Shown: in pieces, positions 38,283-49,655 of the stretch
Numbering within the stretch: position 1 is the stretch's first letter
How the letters are laid out: each line of letters opens with the position of its first letter
DNA from: Acuticoccus yangtzensis
GTDB taxonomy: Bacteria; Pseudomonadota; Alphaproteobacteria; Rhizobiales; Amorphaceae
DNA: 64,000 nucleotides
Reading direction: 5' to 3'
Assembly (NCBI RefSeq): GCF_001927245.1
Contig: NZ_MJUX01000001.1
Coordinates: 1,054,001-1,118,000 of the forward strand
Translations under genes and position numbers: made by a program
The notes under the pieces: generated by a model
What the model saw: the letters and a program-made list of their open reading frames with translations, nothing else
Databases searched by the model: none
Told to the model about the DNA's origin: nothing

Positions 38283-39065
38283 TCAGGCGACCTTCTGGGC
38301 CGGCGGGTTGACCACGTCGCGGCGGCGGTCGCTCGCTAGCCACAGGTCCATGAAGTCGGACAGCCACGCGCGAACGGGACCGTCATAGACCGCGCGGCCG
38401 CGGAAATGGTCGCCGCGCTGACATGCGCCGGGGAGCTTGAACCGCTCGTAGGCGCGGGTGGTCCAGCGATGCATCATGGCGAGCGTCAGCTCCGGGTGGA
38501 ACTGAATGCCATAGGCCGTCTCGCCGACGCGGAAGGCCTGTTCCTCGTAATGCTCGCCCGACGCCAAAATGTCCGTGCCGCGCGGGGTGCGGAAGCCCTC
38601 GCGGTGCCATTGATAGACCTTGCCGGGCCACTCCATCAACGCGCGGCCGGAGGGGGTGGCGGCGATGTCGTAATAGCCGATCTCGACCTGGCCTTCGGGA
38701 TGGGGGCCGACGCTGCCGCCGATGGTCTTCGCCAGCATCTGCCCGCCCAGGCAGATGCCGAGGAAGGGTGTCCCCTCCTTCAGCGGCACGTTGATGAAGT
38801 CGATCTCGCGCTTCACGAACTCGTCGGGATCGTTCGCACTCATCGGACCGCCGAAGATGACGACGCCGTCGTGCTCCTCGGTGGTCTCCGGCAGCGGATC
38901 GCCCAAAGGCGGGCGACGGATGTCGAGCGTGTAGCCGCGCGCCAGAAGGGCCTGGCCGACCCGGCCCGGCGACGAGTGGGCTTGATGCAGGACCGTGAGG
39001 ATGGGGCGGCGGGCCGGCGACGCGGCAGAGACTTGCTCAGATTCGATCGAATATTGAGACGCCAT
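38283..39065 (-). CDS. class I glutamine amidotransferase-like protein
   Basis: Triad-type GATase, 260 residues. The nucleophile sits in FLGICLGGQML, the His in YGIQFHPELT, and an oxyanion segment FGGPMSAND is present. It is a stand-alone domain of the GMP-synthase-like GATase group; such proteins often hydrolyse gamma-glutamyl compounds. Substrate not known. The first ~20 residues are probably flexible. Confidence 0.9.
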   Translation of the reverse strand: MASQYSIESEQVSAASPARRPILTVLHQAHSSPGRVGQALLARGYTLDIRRPPLGDPLPETTEEHDGVVIFGGPMSANDPDEFVKREIDFINVPLKEGTPFLGICLGGQMLAKTIGGSVGPHPEGQVEIGYYDIAATPSGRALMEWPGKVYQWHREGFRTPRGTDILASGEHYEEQAFRVGETAYGIQFHPELTLAMMHRWTTRAYERFKLPGACQRGDHFRGRAVYDGPVRAWLSDFMDLWLASDRRRDVVNPPAQKVA

Positions 39066-39097
39066 AGCGCGATGATATCAGACCTAAAATGCAGACG

Positions 39098-39565
39098 CTA
39101 CTGGCCTTTGGTGCGCCGGTCCTCGATGTCCTTGCGCAAGGTCACGCGGTCGCGCGAGGATACACCGATCAACTCGGCCACGCGCCAGACGATGTTGTCC
39201 TCGAACTCGGACACCACACCGTCGGCATAGACCATCTCCCACATCATCATGACGACGTCGCGCCGGCCTTCCTCGTCCAGCTCGCGCTTGAGGATGGAGG
39301 TGAAGCCGTAGAGGTCGACCGCCTCGTCGTCCCGGCGGGTGGCCTCGTCGATCAGGTCCGCGGTCTCGGCCTCGGACAGGCCATAATGCTCACGCAGCAC
39401 CTCGGCCAGCCGCGCCTTCTCCTCGGGCGTCACGATACCGTCGATCGCGATGATGTGGACCAGGATGGCGGCCACGGAAAGACGCGGATCGGCCACCTGA
39501 AAGGTGTCCTCGCCGGTTCCGGCCTGCGTCAACTTCCCGAGCCAGTCCGACAAGGTGCGAAGCAT
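39098..39565 (-). CDS. TerB-family protein
   Basis: 155-residue all-helical protein with the TerB/COG4103 pattern: LSVAAILVHIIAIDGIVTPEEKARL and a second repeat-like VVMMMWEMVYADGVVSEFEDNIVWRVAELIGV, each with a D-G-x-[VI] acidic loop that may bind metal. TerB-like proteins occur with tellurite resistance and stress systems; here it stands alone, so the role is unknown. Just upstream of the amidotransferase on the same strand. Confidence 0.87.
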   Translation of the reverse strand: MLRTLSDWLGKLTQAGTGEDTFQVADPRLSVAAILVHIIAIDGIVTPEEKARLAEVLREHYGLSEAETADLIDEATRRDDEAVDLYGFTSILKRELDEEGRRDVVMMMWEMVYADGVVSEFEDNIVWRVAELIGVSSRDRVTLRKDIEDRRTKGQ

Positions 39566-39809
39566 GGTCTGTCCTCTTTCTGGCGCGCCGCGTTGTGGTG
39601 CGGCGCCTCGTCAATGTTGGCGCTGCGGAAGGGAAGCGCCAGGGGCCCGGCAGCGGTTCCGGTATATCCACATGGGGACCTATAACGCACGCGCCTTTCA
39701 AATGTTCGTTGGATTCGCGTCAGCGGCGGCACGGAGGCGCGAGGGGCGCTTATCTGAGAGGCAAGCGCCGCCGCGAAGGAGCGGCGTGCCCGATCGCGGA
39801 GATACGGAC

Positions 39810-40325
39810 ATGATGCGTTTTGCCTTTGCTCTCGGCCTCGCGGTGGCGGCGGCCTCCCCTGCCCTGGCGGGGGAGCAGTATGTGAACGCCACCGGATTTG
39901 CCAATTCCGGCTACGACGTGGTCGCCTATTTCGATCTGGCGCAGGCGCCGGTGGGCGAGAGGCAGCCGGCCGCGGTGCCAGGGTCTGCGGCCTACACGGC
40001 GACCTATAACGGCGCCACCTTCGCCTTCTCCAGCGCAGAGAATCTGGCGAGATTCGAGGCCGATCCGGCCCGCTACGCTCCGCAATATGACGGCCACTGC
40101 GCCTACGGAGTGACCAAGGGCGGCAAGGTGCCCGGCCACCCGGACCTGTGGCGGATCGTGGACGGGAAGCTCTACCTCAACATCACGCCGAACGTGGTCA
40201 CCTTTTGGGAGGAGGACATCTCCGGCAACCTCGCCACGTCCGAGAGGAACTGGCCGGGGATCGAGGATGCGCCCGCATCGGACATGGCGATCCCGAAGTT
40301 CACGCCCGCCGCGCCGAAGAGCTGA
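39810..40325 (+). CDS. exported YHS-domain protein
   Basis: 171 residues with a Sec signal peptide (MMRFAFALGLAVAAASPALAG). The mature part is a YHS-like domain: GYDVVAYFDLAQAPVGE, YNGATFAFSSAENLARFEADPARYAPQYDGHCAYGVTKG. YHS domains are thought to bind metals, but the usual YHS cysteine is only seen in GHCAYG. Proteins of this type are common periplasmic proteins in alphaproteobacteria. GGAG lies 8 bases before the ATG at 39810. Confidence 0.88.
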   Translation: MMRFAFALGLAVAAASPALAGEQYVNATGFANSGYDVVAYFDLAQAPVGERQPAAVPGSAAYTATYNGATFAFSSAENLARFEADPARYAPQYDGHCAYGVTKGGKVPGHPDLWRIVDGKLYLNITPNVVTFWEEDISGNLATSERNWPGIEDAPASDMAIPKFTPAAPKS

Positions 40326-40366
40326 CGGCGGGTCCGGCTGGGCACGGCGACGGGAACGCGCGGTCG

Positions 40367-41077
40367 TCAAGCCGCCTTGAGCGATGGGGCGAAAGCGTCG
40401 AACGGGGCGAGGCCCGCCGACTGAAGGGCGGCCGCGAGCGCTTCGAGGCGCGCGGGGCTGCGGGTGAGAAGCGTCGCCCGGTCCGGCTCGCCGGTGATGG
40501 GGTCGCGCGCCACCACGCCGAGGCCCAGCCAGTCCGGCACAGCGCGGCGCCACCGCTCGGCGATGTCCGGCCCATAAAGGCGCCAGTGGCCGTATTTGTC
40601 CTCGCGCGCGAACCCATATTCCTTGGTGCGGGCGACGCGCAGAAGGTCCGGCACGGACAGGAAGACGACGCCCTCGGGTCCGGCGACGCGCGCCAGCTCG
40701 CCGAGGGCGGCATGGTCGTCCTCCACATGCTCCAGAACGTGGTTGGCGATGACGAGATCATACGCCCCGTCCGCCCGGTCGATGGCCGCCATGTCGAGGT
40801 GGTTGGGGCCGCCGAATTGCGACACCTCGAACGCCGAGAACACGGCGCGATCGGCCGACAGGTCCGGACTGAACTGGAGGACGCGCGCGCCCGCCAGGGC
40901 GTCGCCGATCGCCTGGAAGATGGTGCGGAAGGCGCGGTGACGTTCCAGCGCGCCGCAACTTGCGCAGCGCGGCGGGATCCCGTTAGGTGACAAACGTCCC
41001 GAAGGTCCCAGCGTTAACGACGTTGACAGACAAATCGGACAAGATGCCGATCCGGGACTTGTAGCTTTTGACGCCAT
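40367..41077 (-). CDS. class I SAM-dependent methyltransferase
   Basis: 236 residues. It opens with a small Cys-rich element (CPIC ... CASC), followed by a Rossmann methyltransferase core with LQFSPDL, YDLVIANHVLEHVEDDHAAL and VAGPEGVVFLSVP. The pattern is that of Methyltransf_11/25 enzymes, often acting in lipid or glycan modification. Substrate unknown. Confidence 0.87.
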   Translation of the reverse strand: MASKATSPGSASCPICLSTSLTLGPSGRLSPNGIPPRCASCGALERHRAFRTIFQAIGDALAGARVLQFSPDLSADRAVFSAFEVSQFGGPNHLDMAAIDRADGAYDLVIANHVLEHVEDDHAALGELARVAGPEGVVFLSVPDLLRVARTKEYGFAREDKYGHWRLYGPDIAERWRRAVPDWLGLGVVARDPITGEPDRATLLTRSPARLEALAAALQSAGLAPFDAFAPSLKAA

Positions 41078-41128
41078 ACAGGCCGTCCCCTAACTAATGG
41101 ACACTCGGGTGTCGACTGGGGTGAAAAG

Positions 41129-41956
41129 GTGGAATTTTCCGGCGAAAAGGTGATCGGCGCCTCTCAGGAGCGTGTTTATGATGCACTCCACGACCCTGTT
41201 GTGTTGCGGCAGGTGCTGCCTGGAGTCCAGTCGCTTCACAAGCTCGATGCCGACAAATACGAGATCTCCGCCACGCTGAAAATCGGCGGACTGAAGCCCA
41301 CCCTCAGCGGTTTGGTGGAGCTATATAATCAGGACAGGCCGTCCGGCTACTCCTTGCGCGGTCAAGCCAGTAGCGCCAACGGCACGGCGATCGGCAGCGC
41401 CCACGTCGCACTGGCGGCGATCGATTCGGAGACCACCAACCTCGCCTATCACATCTCGATGGATCTCGACGGGCAGCTCGCCGCCATCGAGGTGCTGCGG
41501 CTGGAGACGACGGCGCGCACGCTGACGGGCGAGTTCTTCTCGCGCCTTCAGACGCTGCTGGACGGGGAGCCGCTACCGCCTGCCGAACCGGAGCCCGAAC
41601 CCGAGGCGCCCGCCCCCACCCCGCCGCCCCAGCATGTGGCGAGCGAGATGAAGACGGTGACGCCGACCTATGCGTCGACCGACGCGACGGGCAATTACGT
41701 GGTCGCCGAACCCGATCCTGACCCGCGCTACGACACGAGCCCCGTCACCAGGCGCGGCGAGGCCGGCGAGACTGCGCCGGCCGGTGCGGCTGGGGCGACG
41801 CCGCCGCGCCCGCTGGCGCCGAGCCTCGAAACGACAGGCTTCGATCCCCGCCCCGTTCGCGCCGCTGAACCTCAAAGCGGGGGCGGAATCGGCCGGTGGA
41901 TCGGCGTCATCATCGGCCTGGTGCTGATCGCCGCCCTGCTGAACAACAATTTCTGA
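41129..41956 (+). CDS. CoxG/SRPBCC protein with C-terminal membrane anchor
   Basis: Residues 1-150 form a CoxG (carbon monoxide dehydrogenase subunit G) SRPBCC domain beginning MEFSGEKVIGASQERVYDAL and including DKYEISATLKIGGLKP. A Pro/Glu-rich linker (150-250) leads to a final helix GVIIGLVLIAALL with only NNNF after it, so it is a tail-anchored membrane protein. Starts with GTG. No CO dehydrogenase genes are in the window; the CoxG name reflects family only. Confidence 0.88.
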   Translation: MEFSGEKVIGASQERVYDALHDPVVLRQVLPGVQSLHKLDADKYEISATLKIGGLKPTLSGLVELYNQDRPSGYSLRGQASSANGTAIGSAHVALAAIDSETTNLAYHISMDLDGQLAAIEVLRLETTARTLTGEFFSRLQTLLDGEPLPPAEPEPEPEAPAPTPPPQHVASEMKTVTPTYASTDATGNYVVAEPDPDPRYDTSPVTRRGEAGETAPAGAAGATPPRPLAPSLETTGFDPRPVRAAEPQSGGGIGRWIGVIIGLVLIAALLNNNF

Positions 41957-42049
41957 CGGCTCGCCGCGTCCTGTGCGACGCTTTGGCATCAGCTCGACGC
42001 AACTCTTGGCCCTTTCGCCCGTTCTTGCTGCAAACACGGAGAGATGGAC

Positions 42050-42541
42050 ATGGCAAACAGCGAAGAGCTCAAAGACAGGTTCTGGGATGCGCTGGATGAC
42101 AGCCCGTTCGTCATGCTGGGTCTGGCCGGCGTCGACGATTCCCATACGCAGCCGATGACCGCGCAGTTCGATGAAGACCTGCCGAACACGCTGTTCTTCT
42201 ACACCAATCGCCAGAACCGCCTGGTCCAGGCGCTGACGGTGTCACACGCCGGCGTGGTGCACTTTTCCGCCAAAGGGCATGACCTGTTCGCCTGTGTCCA
42301 CGGCACGCTGTCGATCGACAACGACCCGGCGATCATCGACAAGTTCTGGTCGCCGGTGGCTGCGGCGTGGTTCGAGAAGGGCCGCGACGATCCGGACCTG
42401 ACGCTGCTGCGCTTCGAGTGCGGCCCCGCCCAGATCTGGAAGGCCGGCACGGGCGAGTTCCTGCACTACATGGCGAATGCGCTGATGGGCCGGACCGCCG
42501 ACGAGGCCGCCCGCAAGGACACGGTCGAAACCGTCTTCTGA
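42050..42541 (+). CDS. pyridoxamine 5'-phosphate oxidase-like / general stress protein 26 family
   Basis: Split-barrel flavin-binding protein of 163 residues. It has the DRFWDALDDSPFVMLG start, FFYTNRQNRLVQ (phosphate-binding Arg region), GHDLFACVHGTLSIDND and FWSPVAAAWFEKGRDDP, typical of the stress-protein branch rather than true PdxH. The ATG at 42050 is chosen because GGAG is 8 bases upstream; ATG 42044 would be only 2 bases from it. Confidence 0.9.
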   Translation: MANSEELKDRFWDALDDSPFVMLGLAGVDDSHTQPMTAQFDEDLPNTLFFYTNRQNRLVQALTVSHAGVVHFSAKGHDLFACVHGTLSIDNDPAIIDKFWSPVAAAWFEKGRDDPDLTLLRFECGPAQIWKAGTGEFLHYMANALMGRTADEAARKDTVETVF

Positions 42542-42567
42542 CGACGGCGAACAGCCGAGACGATGCG

Positions 42568-42600
42568 AAGGTGCCGATGATCGTTCCATCGGCGCCTTTT
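42568..42600. terminator. bidirectional terminator between convergent genes
   Basis: Arms AAGGTGCCGATG (42568-42579) and CATCGGCGCCTT (42587-42598) pair at 11 of 12 positions, plus one G-U in RNA, and TTTT closes the plus-strand side. It lies between the convergent stress-protein and cupin genes. Confidence 0.75.
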
Positions 42601-42612
42601 CGCGTTTGACGG

Positions 42613-43020
42613 TCAGGCGAGCTCGGTCTCGAAATCGGCCGGGAGGACGACCTCCAGAACTTCGCAATCGTCCGAAAAGTCGACCAGCCGGTGCCGAATC
42701 TTCGGCGGCTGCATCCACGCCGACCCGGCGTCCATACGCTCCGGCGGGTGGCCTTCCATTTCGGCCACCACCCAGCCTTTCAGCACGTACACCATCTGAA
42801 ATTCCACGTCGTGCGTGTGCCAGATGCGCACGTCGTCGGTGCAGGGGCCGTGGAAGCGGATGACGTGGGCGACGGCGGCACCGGCCGACCCTTCCTTCAT
42901 GCCGAGGTCGCGGTAGGAGGCGTAGGGGCGCAGGCCCGTCTCAAACGCGCAATCCTTGGCGTGGCTGAAGACGAACGTCTGCGGCGTCGGCTGGGTTTTG
43001 GTGTCCTCGGCAAGTGCCAT
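42613..43020 (-). CDS. cupin-domain protein
   Basis: 135-residue single-domain cupin. The barrel motifs are present: HTHDVEFQMVYVLKGWVVAEMEG resembles cupin motif 1 (G(X)5HXH(X)3,4E(X)6G), and DAGSAWMQPPKIRH motif 2. A metal-dependent small-molecule enzyme or sensor is likely; substrate unknown. Confidence 0.88.
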   Translation of the reverse strand: MALAEDTKTQPTPQTFVFSHAKDCAFETGLRPYASYRDLGMKEGSAGAAVAHVIRFHGPCTDDVRIWHTHDVEFQMVYVLKGWVVAEMEGHPPERMDAGSAWMQPPKIRHRLVDFSDDCEVLEVVLPADFETELA

Positions 43021-43104
43021 CGCGCGTCTCCCTCTTATGATTGTTCGGCCATCATTAAGAGGCGCCCTCTTCGCTCACCGCAAGAGGGGCCGCAGAGGGC
43101 GCGC

Positions 43105-43129
43105 AAAAAAGGGGGCCGGAGCCCCCTTT
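43105..43129 (-). terminator. rho-independent terminator of acnA
   Basis: Stem GGGGGC / GCCCCC (43111-43116 with 43121-43126) with a CGGA loop. The six As at 43105-43110 give six Us on the minus strand transcript, so it ends acnA. TTT on the other side would also serve plus-strand transcription weakly. Confidence 0.85.
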
Positions 43130-43164
43130 CGCGTGCGTGAGACGTCGGTGCCGGCCGTGCGCCG

Positions 43165-45969
<2,805 letters not shown>

Positions 45970-46071
45970 GCCAGGCCCCCTTCATTGGAACGATTTAGAA
46001 GTTGCCGCTATCAACGCCCAATCGCCGCTGCGATCAAGCTCTTGAACTCATCCGGATACAACTCGCGCGCC

Positions 46072-46722
46072 ATGCTGACCCTCGAAATTGAAGACCTCGA
46101 GGTCGAGCGTGGCGGACGGCGCGTCCTGTCCGGTGTCGCCCTGACTGTGGCCGAGGGCAACGCCGTTGCGGTCGTCGGTGCCAATGGGGCGGGGAAGTCG
46201 ACCTTTTTGCGCACGATCGCTGGGCTGATCCGGCCTGTGAGCGGCATGATCAGGCTCGTCCCCGCGGAGGGGCCGGCCTCGATCTTCATGCATATGGTCG
46301 CGCATCAGAACGGGATCAAGCTGCCCTTGAGCGCGGAGGAGAACGTGCGGTTCTGGGCCCGCACCCTCGGGACAGACGCGCCCGACCCCGCCGCGATCGA
46401 GGATGCGCTGGACCGCGTCGGCCTTTTGAAGCTCATCGAAACGCCCGCACAATTCTTCTCCCAGGGCCAGCGCCGGCGCCTGGCGTTGGCGCGGCTTCTG
46501 GCGGTGCCGCGCCCGGTGTGGCTGCTCGACGAGCCGACCGCCGGGCTGGACACGGCCTCGCGCCGCGCGTTCGGCGCGATCATGGCCGAGCATCTGGCCG
46601 CTGGCGGCATCATCCTCGCGGCGACGCACGAGCCCCTCGGTGTCGCCGCTGCGACGTTGGACCTCACCGCGAAGGGGTCCGCGGTCGCGGCGGGCCATAC
46701 CGTGCAGGAGGGCGCACCATGA
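46072..46722 (+). CDS. ccmA: heme exporter ATP-binding protein CcmA
   Basis: ATPase of the CcmABC(D) complex, which releases holo-CcmE for cytochrome c maturation. 216 residues: Walker A GANGAGKSTFLRTI, signature FSQGQRRRLALARL, Walker B VWLLDEPTAGLD and a switch His in ATHEP. The ATG at 46072 fits the family length; the stop overlaps the ccmB start (ATGA). Confidence 0.95.
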   Translation: MLTLEIEDLEVERGGRRVLSGVALTVAEGNAVAVVGANGAGKSTFLRTIAGLIRPVSGMIRLVPAEGPASIFMHMVAHQNGIKLPLSAEENVRFWARTLGTDAPDPAAIEDALDRVGLLKLIETPAQFFSQGQRRRLALARLLAVPRPVWLLDEPTAGLDTASRRAFGAIMAEHLAAGGIILAATHEPLGVAAATLDLTAKGSAVAAGHTVQEGAP

Positions 46723-47378
46723 GCCTCGGCGCCATCTACCGGCGCGACGTGCGCATGGCCTGGAGCGCGGGGGGCGGCGGCCCTATCGGCGTGATCTTCT
46801 ACCTCGCGGTGACGGCGGTGGCGCCGTTCGCGCTGGGGCCGGACCTGCCGCTTCTGGCGCGGATCGGCCCGGCGCTGCTCTGGATCGCCATGTTGCTGGC
46901 GCTGCTCCTCGGCTTGGAGCGGCTGTTTCAGGCGGACCATGAAGACGGCACGCTCGACCAGCTCCGCCTCGCCGACACGCCGCTCGTCCTCGTCGTTCTG
47001 GCGAAGGCGGCGGCGCATTGGACGGCGGCGGCCCTTCCCCTCATCGCCGCGACGCCGCTCGCCGGGATCCTCCTCAACCTCTCGCCGCGCCTGCTTCTCG
47101 TCACGCTTGCGAGCCTCGTCCTGGGGACGCCGGCGCTGGCGCTCATCGGCGCGGTGGGGGCGGCGCTGGCGGTCTCGTTGCGGCGGGCGGGCGTCCTCAT
47201 CGCCATTCTCGTCTTGCCGCTCTCGATTCCGGTCGTCATCTTCGGCGTCGGCGCGATCGAGGCGGCCGCGTCGGCCCGTTCGGCAGGGCCGTCGTTCGCC
47301 CTCCTCGGCGCGCTGACGCTGGTGTTTGCAGTCGTCGGCCCGCTCGCGGCGGCGGCCGCACTGCGGGAGGCGGATTGA
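46719..47378 (+). CDS. ccmB: heme exporter membrane protein CcmB
   Basis: Permease partner of CcmA, 219 residues, six hydrophobic segments. The start AIYRRDVRMAWSAGGG and FYLAVTAVAPFALGPD are typical of CcmB, as is LADTPLVLVVLAKAAAHW. Overlaps ccmA by 4 bases and the next gene by 1. Confidence 0.94.
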   Translation: MSLGAIYRRDVRMAWSAGGGGPIGVIFYLAVTAVAPFALGPDLPLLARIGPALLWIAMLLALLLGLERLFQADHEDGTLDQLRLADTPLVLVVLAKAAAHWTAAALPLIAATPLAGILLNLSPRLLLVTLASLVLGTPALALIGAVGAALAVSLRRAGVLIAILVLPLSIPVVIFGVGAIEAAASARSAGPSFALLGALTLVFAVVGPLAAAAALREAD

Positions 47379-48064
47379 TGTCGAGGGGCCGGCCGCCCGG
47401 AATGCGGACGCCGGGGGCGCAGCCGACGCCCGCCGGGCGGTTGTCTCGCATGGCCGCGTGGGGCGATTCAAGCGGCGCCCAAGGGGCCCGTGCGACCCGC
47501 TCGGCGCGGTCCCGCTCGCCGTGGGCCGGCCGGCCGACCTGGCCCGACGCGCTCGACCGAACGGGGCTGATGACCAACCTCATCCCCTTCGCTCCGCGGA
47601 TCGCCGGCGCCCTGCCGATCAGCCTCGGCCTTGCCGACAGCGGGGTCGAGATCCTGTGCCACGCCGACGACCCGAACGAGATCGCCGAGATGCTGTGGCG
47701 CAGCTACCGGCTGACGCAACGTTTCGCCCTGTCGCGCGCCGCACAGGCACCGCATGCGACGCACTGCTACTTCCACGCCTTCGGCTGGGCCTTCCACATC
47801 TCCGGGTCGGCGCTTCCGGTGCGCGAGCAGCCGGCTCAGCGTATCCTCGACCTCGAACAGAGGCTGCTGCGGTTCGGTGCCGCGGCGCTGCGTCACAGCG
47901 TGATGGAAGCACGGCGCCGCGGCCTGTCGACCGAGGCCGCCTTCGCATCGGTGCTGGGTCTGAGCGGCGATCCGAACACTGCCGTCATGGGGCTGTGCGG
48001 GCTGACCGACCGGCAGATCTGCGCGCTTCTGGCGGATGCGGGGTTCGTCCCGCCGCGCCCTTGA
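47378..48064 (+). CDS. protein of unknown family inside the ccm cluster
   Basis: Up to 228 residues from an ATG that overlaps the ccmB stop by one base; if translation instead starts at the ATG at 47570 the product is 164 residues and loses an Arg/Gly-rich N-terminus that looks non-structural. The core is soluble and mixed (LPISLGLADSGVEILCHADD, THCYFHAFGWAFHIS, LCGLTDRQICALLADAGF) and contains several Cys and His. I do not recognise it. No signal peptide or membrane helix. It separates ccmB from ccmC. Confidence 0.6.
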   Translation: MSRGRPPGMRTPGAQPTPAGRLSRMAAWGDSSGAQGARATRSARSRSPWAGRPTWPDALDRTGLMTNLIPFAPRIAGALPISLGLADSGVEILCHADDPNEIAEMLWRSYRLTQRFALSRAAQAPHATHCYFHAFGWAFHISGSALPVREQPAQRILDLEQRLLRFGAAALRHSVMEARRRGLSTEAAFASVLGLSGDPNTAVMGLCGLTDRQICALLADAGFVPPRP

Positions 48065-48188
48065 GCGCCCAGTAAGCGGGCCGGGTGGCGCAACGCCGCT
48101 CCGGCGCCGATGCGCCCCGCCCTCACCCTTTCGGCGGACTTTGAAAGTGGAAGTGGACTGATTAGGATCGCCGCCGACAGGAGTTGCG

Positions 48189-48944
48189 ATGTCTGCTGTG
48201 AGTGAATCGGCCGTCAAGCGGCCCTCGATCATCAATCCGGGCCGCTTTGCGGGGATCGCCGACAGGGCGGTGCCGATCCTCGGCGCGCTGACCGCGGCGT
48301 CGTTCGCGGTCGGGCTCTATTTCGCGCTCTGGGCCTCGCCTGAGGACTACCAGCAGGGCTCCACGGTGCGGATCATGTATATCCACGCCCCGTCCGCCTA
48401 CATTGCGCTGATGGCCTATGTGGTGATGACCTCGGCCGCCCTCGGCACCCTCGTCTGGCGCCATCCCTTGGCCGACGTCGCCGCCCGCTCGGCCGCCCCC
48501 ATCGGCGCCGCCTTCACGTTGGCGACGCTCGCTTCGGGCGCCATCTGGGGTAAGCCCATGTGGGGCGCGTGGTGGGTGTGGGACGCGCGGCTGACGTCGA
48601 TGCTGATCCTCTTCTTCATGTATCTCGGCCTCATGGCCCTGTCGCGGGCCATCGAAGAGCCGGTGCGCGCCGCAAGGATCACCGCCATCGCGACGCTGAT
48701 CGGCTTCATCAACATTCCGATCATCAAGTTCTCCGTCGACTGGTGGAACACGCTCCACCAGGGCGCCAGCGTGATGCGGCTCGACGGGCCGACGATGCCG
48801 GCCTCCATGCTCACCCCTCTCTTGGTGATGGCGCTCGCCTTCACCCTCCTCTTTCTGACGCTGCATTTGGCGGCGATGCGCACGGAGCTGATCCGCCGCC
48901 GCGCCCGCTCGATCCGCATGCGCACGGCCCGGAGCGCCGACTGA
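48189..48944 (+). CDS. ccmC: heme exporter/heme-handling protein CcmC
   Basis: Six-helix membrane protein that loads heme onto CcmE. 251 residues with the heme-binding tryptophan-rich motif WGAWWVWDARLTS on a periplasmic loop, flanked by conserved His residues (IHAPSAY and TLHQGAS). Starts with ATG 48189; TGATG coupling to ccmD. Confidence 0.96.
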   Translation: MSAVSESAVKRPSIINPGRFAGIADRAVPILGALTAASFAVGLYFALWASPEDYQQGSTVRIMYIHAPSAYIALMAYVVMTSAALGTLVWRHPLADVAARSAAPIGAAFTLATLASGAIWGKPMWGAWWVWDARLTSMLILFFMYLGLMALSRAIEEPVRAARITAIATLIGFINIPIIKFSVDWWNTLHQGASVMRLDGPTMPASMLTPLLVMALAFTLLFLTLHLAAMRTELIRRRARSIRMRTARSAD

Positions 48945-49099
48945 TGGGCGATTATGCCGCTTACGTCATCTCAGCCTACGTCATCGTCTTCGGCACGATC
49001 GTCGGGCTGATCGGGTGGACGGTCTGGGGACGCACCGCCGCGCGGCGTGACCTTCAGCGCGCCGAGCGGGCGGCGGAGAGGGCGACCCGTGCGCGCTAG
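48944..49099 (+). CDS. ccmD: heme exporter subunit CcmD
   Basis: A 51-residue protein with one membrane helix (AYVISAYVIVFGTIVGLIGW) followed by a basic/Glu-rich helix, the known CcmD plan. It helps release holo-CcmE from CcmABC. Its ATG overlaps the ccmC stop by one base, and its stop lies within the first codons of ccmG (11-base overlap). Confidence 0.9.
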   Translation: MGDYAAYVISAYVIVFGTIVGLIGWTVWGRTAARRDLQRAERAAERATRAR

Positions 49100-49655
49100 C
49101 CGTCTCCTTCTCGCCGTTCCGCTCGTCCTGTTCGCGGGGCTCGCGGCGGTGTTCGCGCTTCGCATCGGCAGCGGTGCGGACCGCGAGGCGATCCCCTCCG
49201 CCCTCATCGACCGTCCCGCCCCCGCGGCGACCTTCGCCCCGCTGAACTCCGGCGGGCCCGGCGTGTCACCGGCGGACTTCGACGGCAAGGTGACGCTCGT
49301 CAACATCTTCGCGTCCTGGTGCGCGCCGTGCCGGGTGGAGCATCCGCTGCTGGTCGAACTCGCCAAGACGCCGGGGCTGACGCTGGTCGGCATCAACTAC
49401 AAGGACAAGCCGGACGCGGCGCGGGCCTTCCTCGCCGAACTCGGCGACCCTTATGAGCGCGTCGGTGTCGACCCGGAGGGACGCGGGGCGATCGACTGGG
49501 GGCTGACCGGCGTTCCCGAGTCCTTCCTCATCGACGCCGAGGGGCGGGTTCGGGCCAAGCACGTCGGCCCGCTGTCGGCCGAGGCGCTGGAGGGGAGCTT
49601 CGGCGCGGCGATCTCCGCCCTTCTGGCGCGCCAGAGCGAGGCCGCCGGATCGTGA
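49089..49655 (+). CDS. ccmG: periplasmic thiol:disulfide interchange protein CcmG/DsbE
   Basis: Membrane-anchored thioredoxin that reduces apocytochrome c. 188 residues starting at the GTG at 49089: one N-terminal anchor helix (SRLLLAVPLVLFAGLAAVFAL), then a thioredoxin fold with SPADFDGKVTLVNIFASWCAPC active site, the GVPESFLID cis-Pro region and the DsbE-type DWGLTGVPE. Last ccm gene here; ccmE, ccmF and ccmH are not in the window. Confidence 0.95.
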   Translation: MRASRLLLAVPLVLFAGLAAVFALRIGSGADREAIPSALIDRPAPAATFAPLNSGGPGVSPADFDGKVTLVNIFASWCAPCRVEHPLLVELAKTPGLTLVGINYKDKPDAARAFLAELGDPYERVGVDPEGRGAIDWGLTGVPESFLIDAEGRVRAKHVGPLSAEALEGSFGAAISALLARQSEAAGS

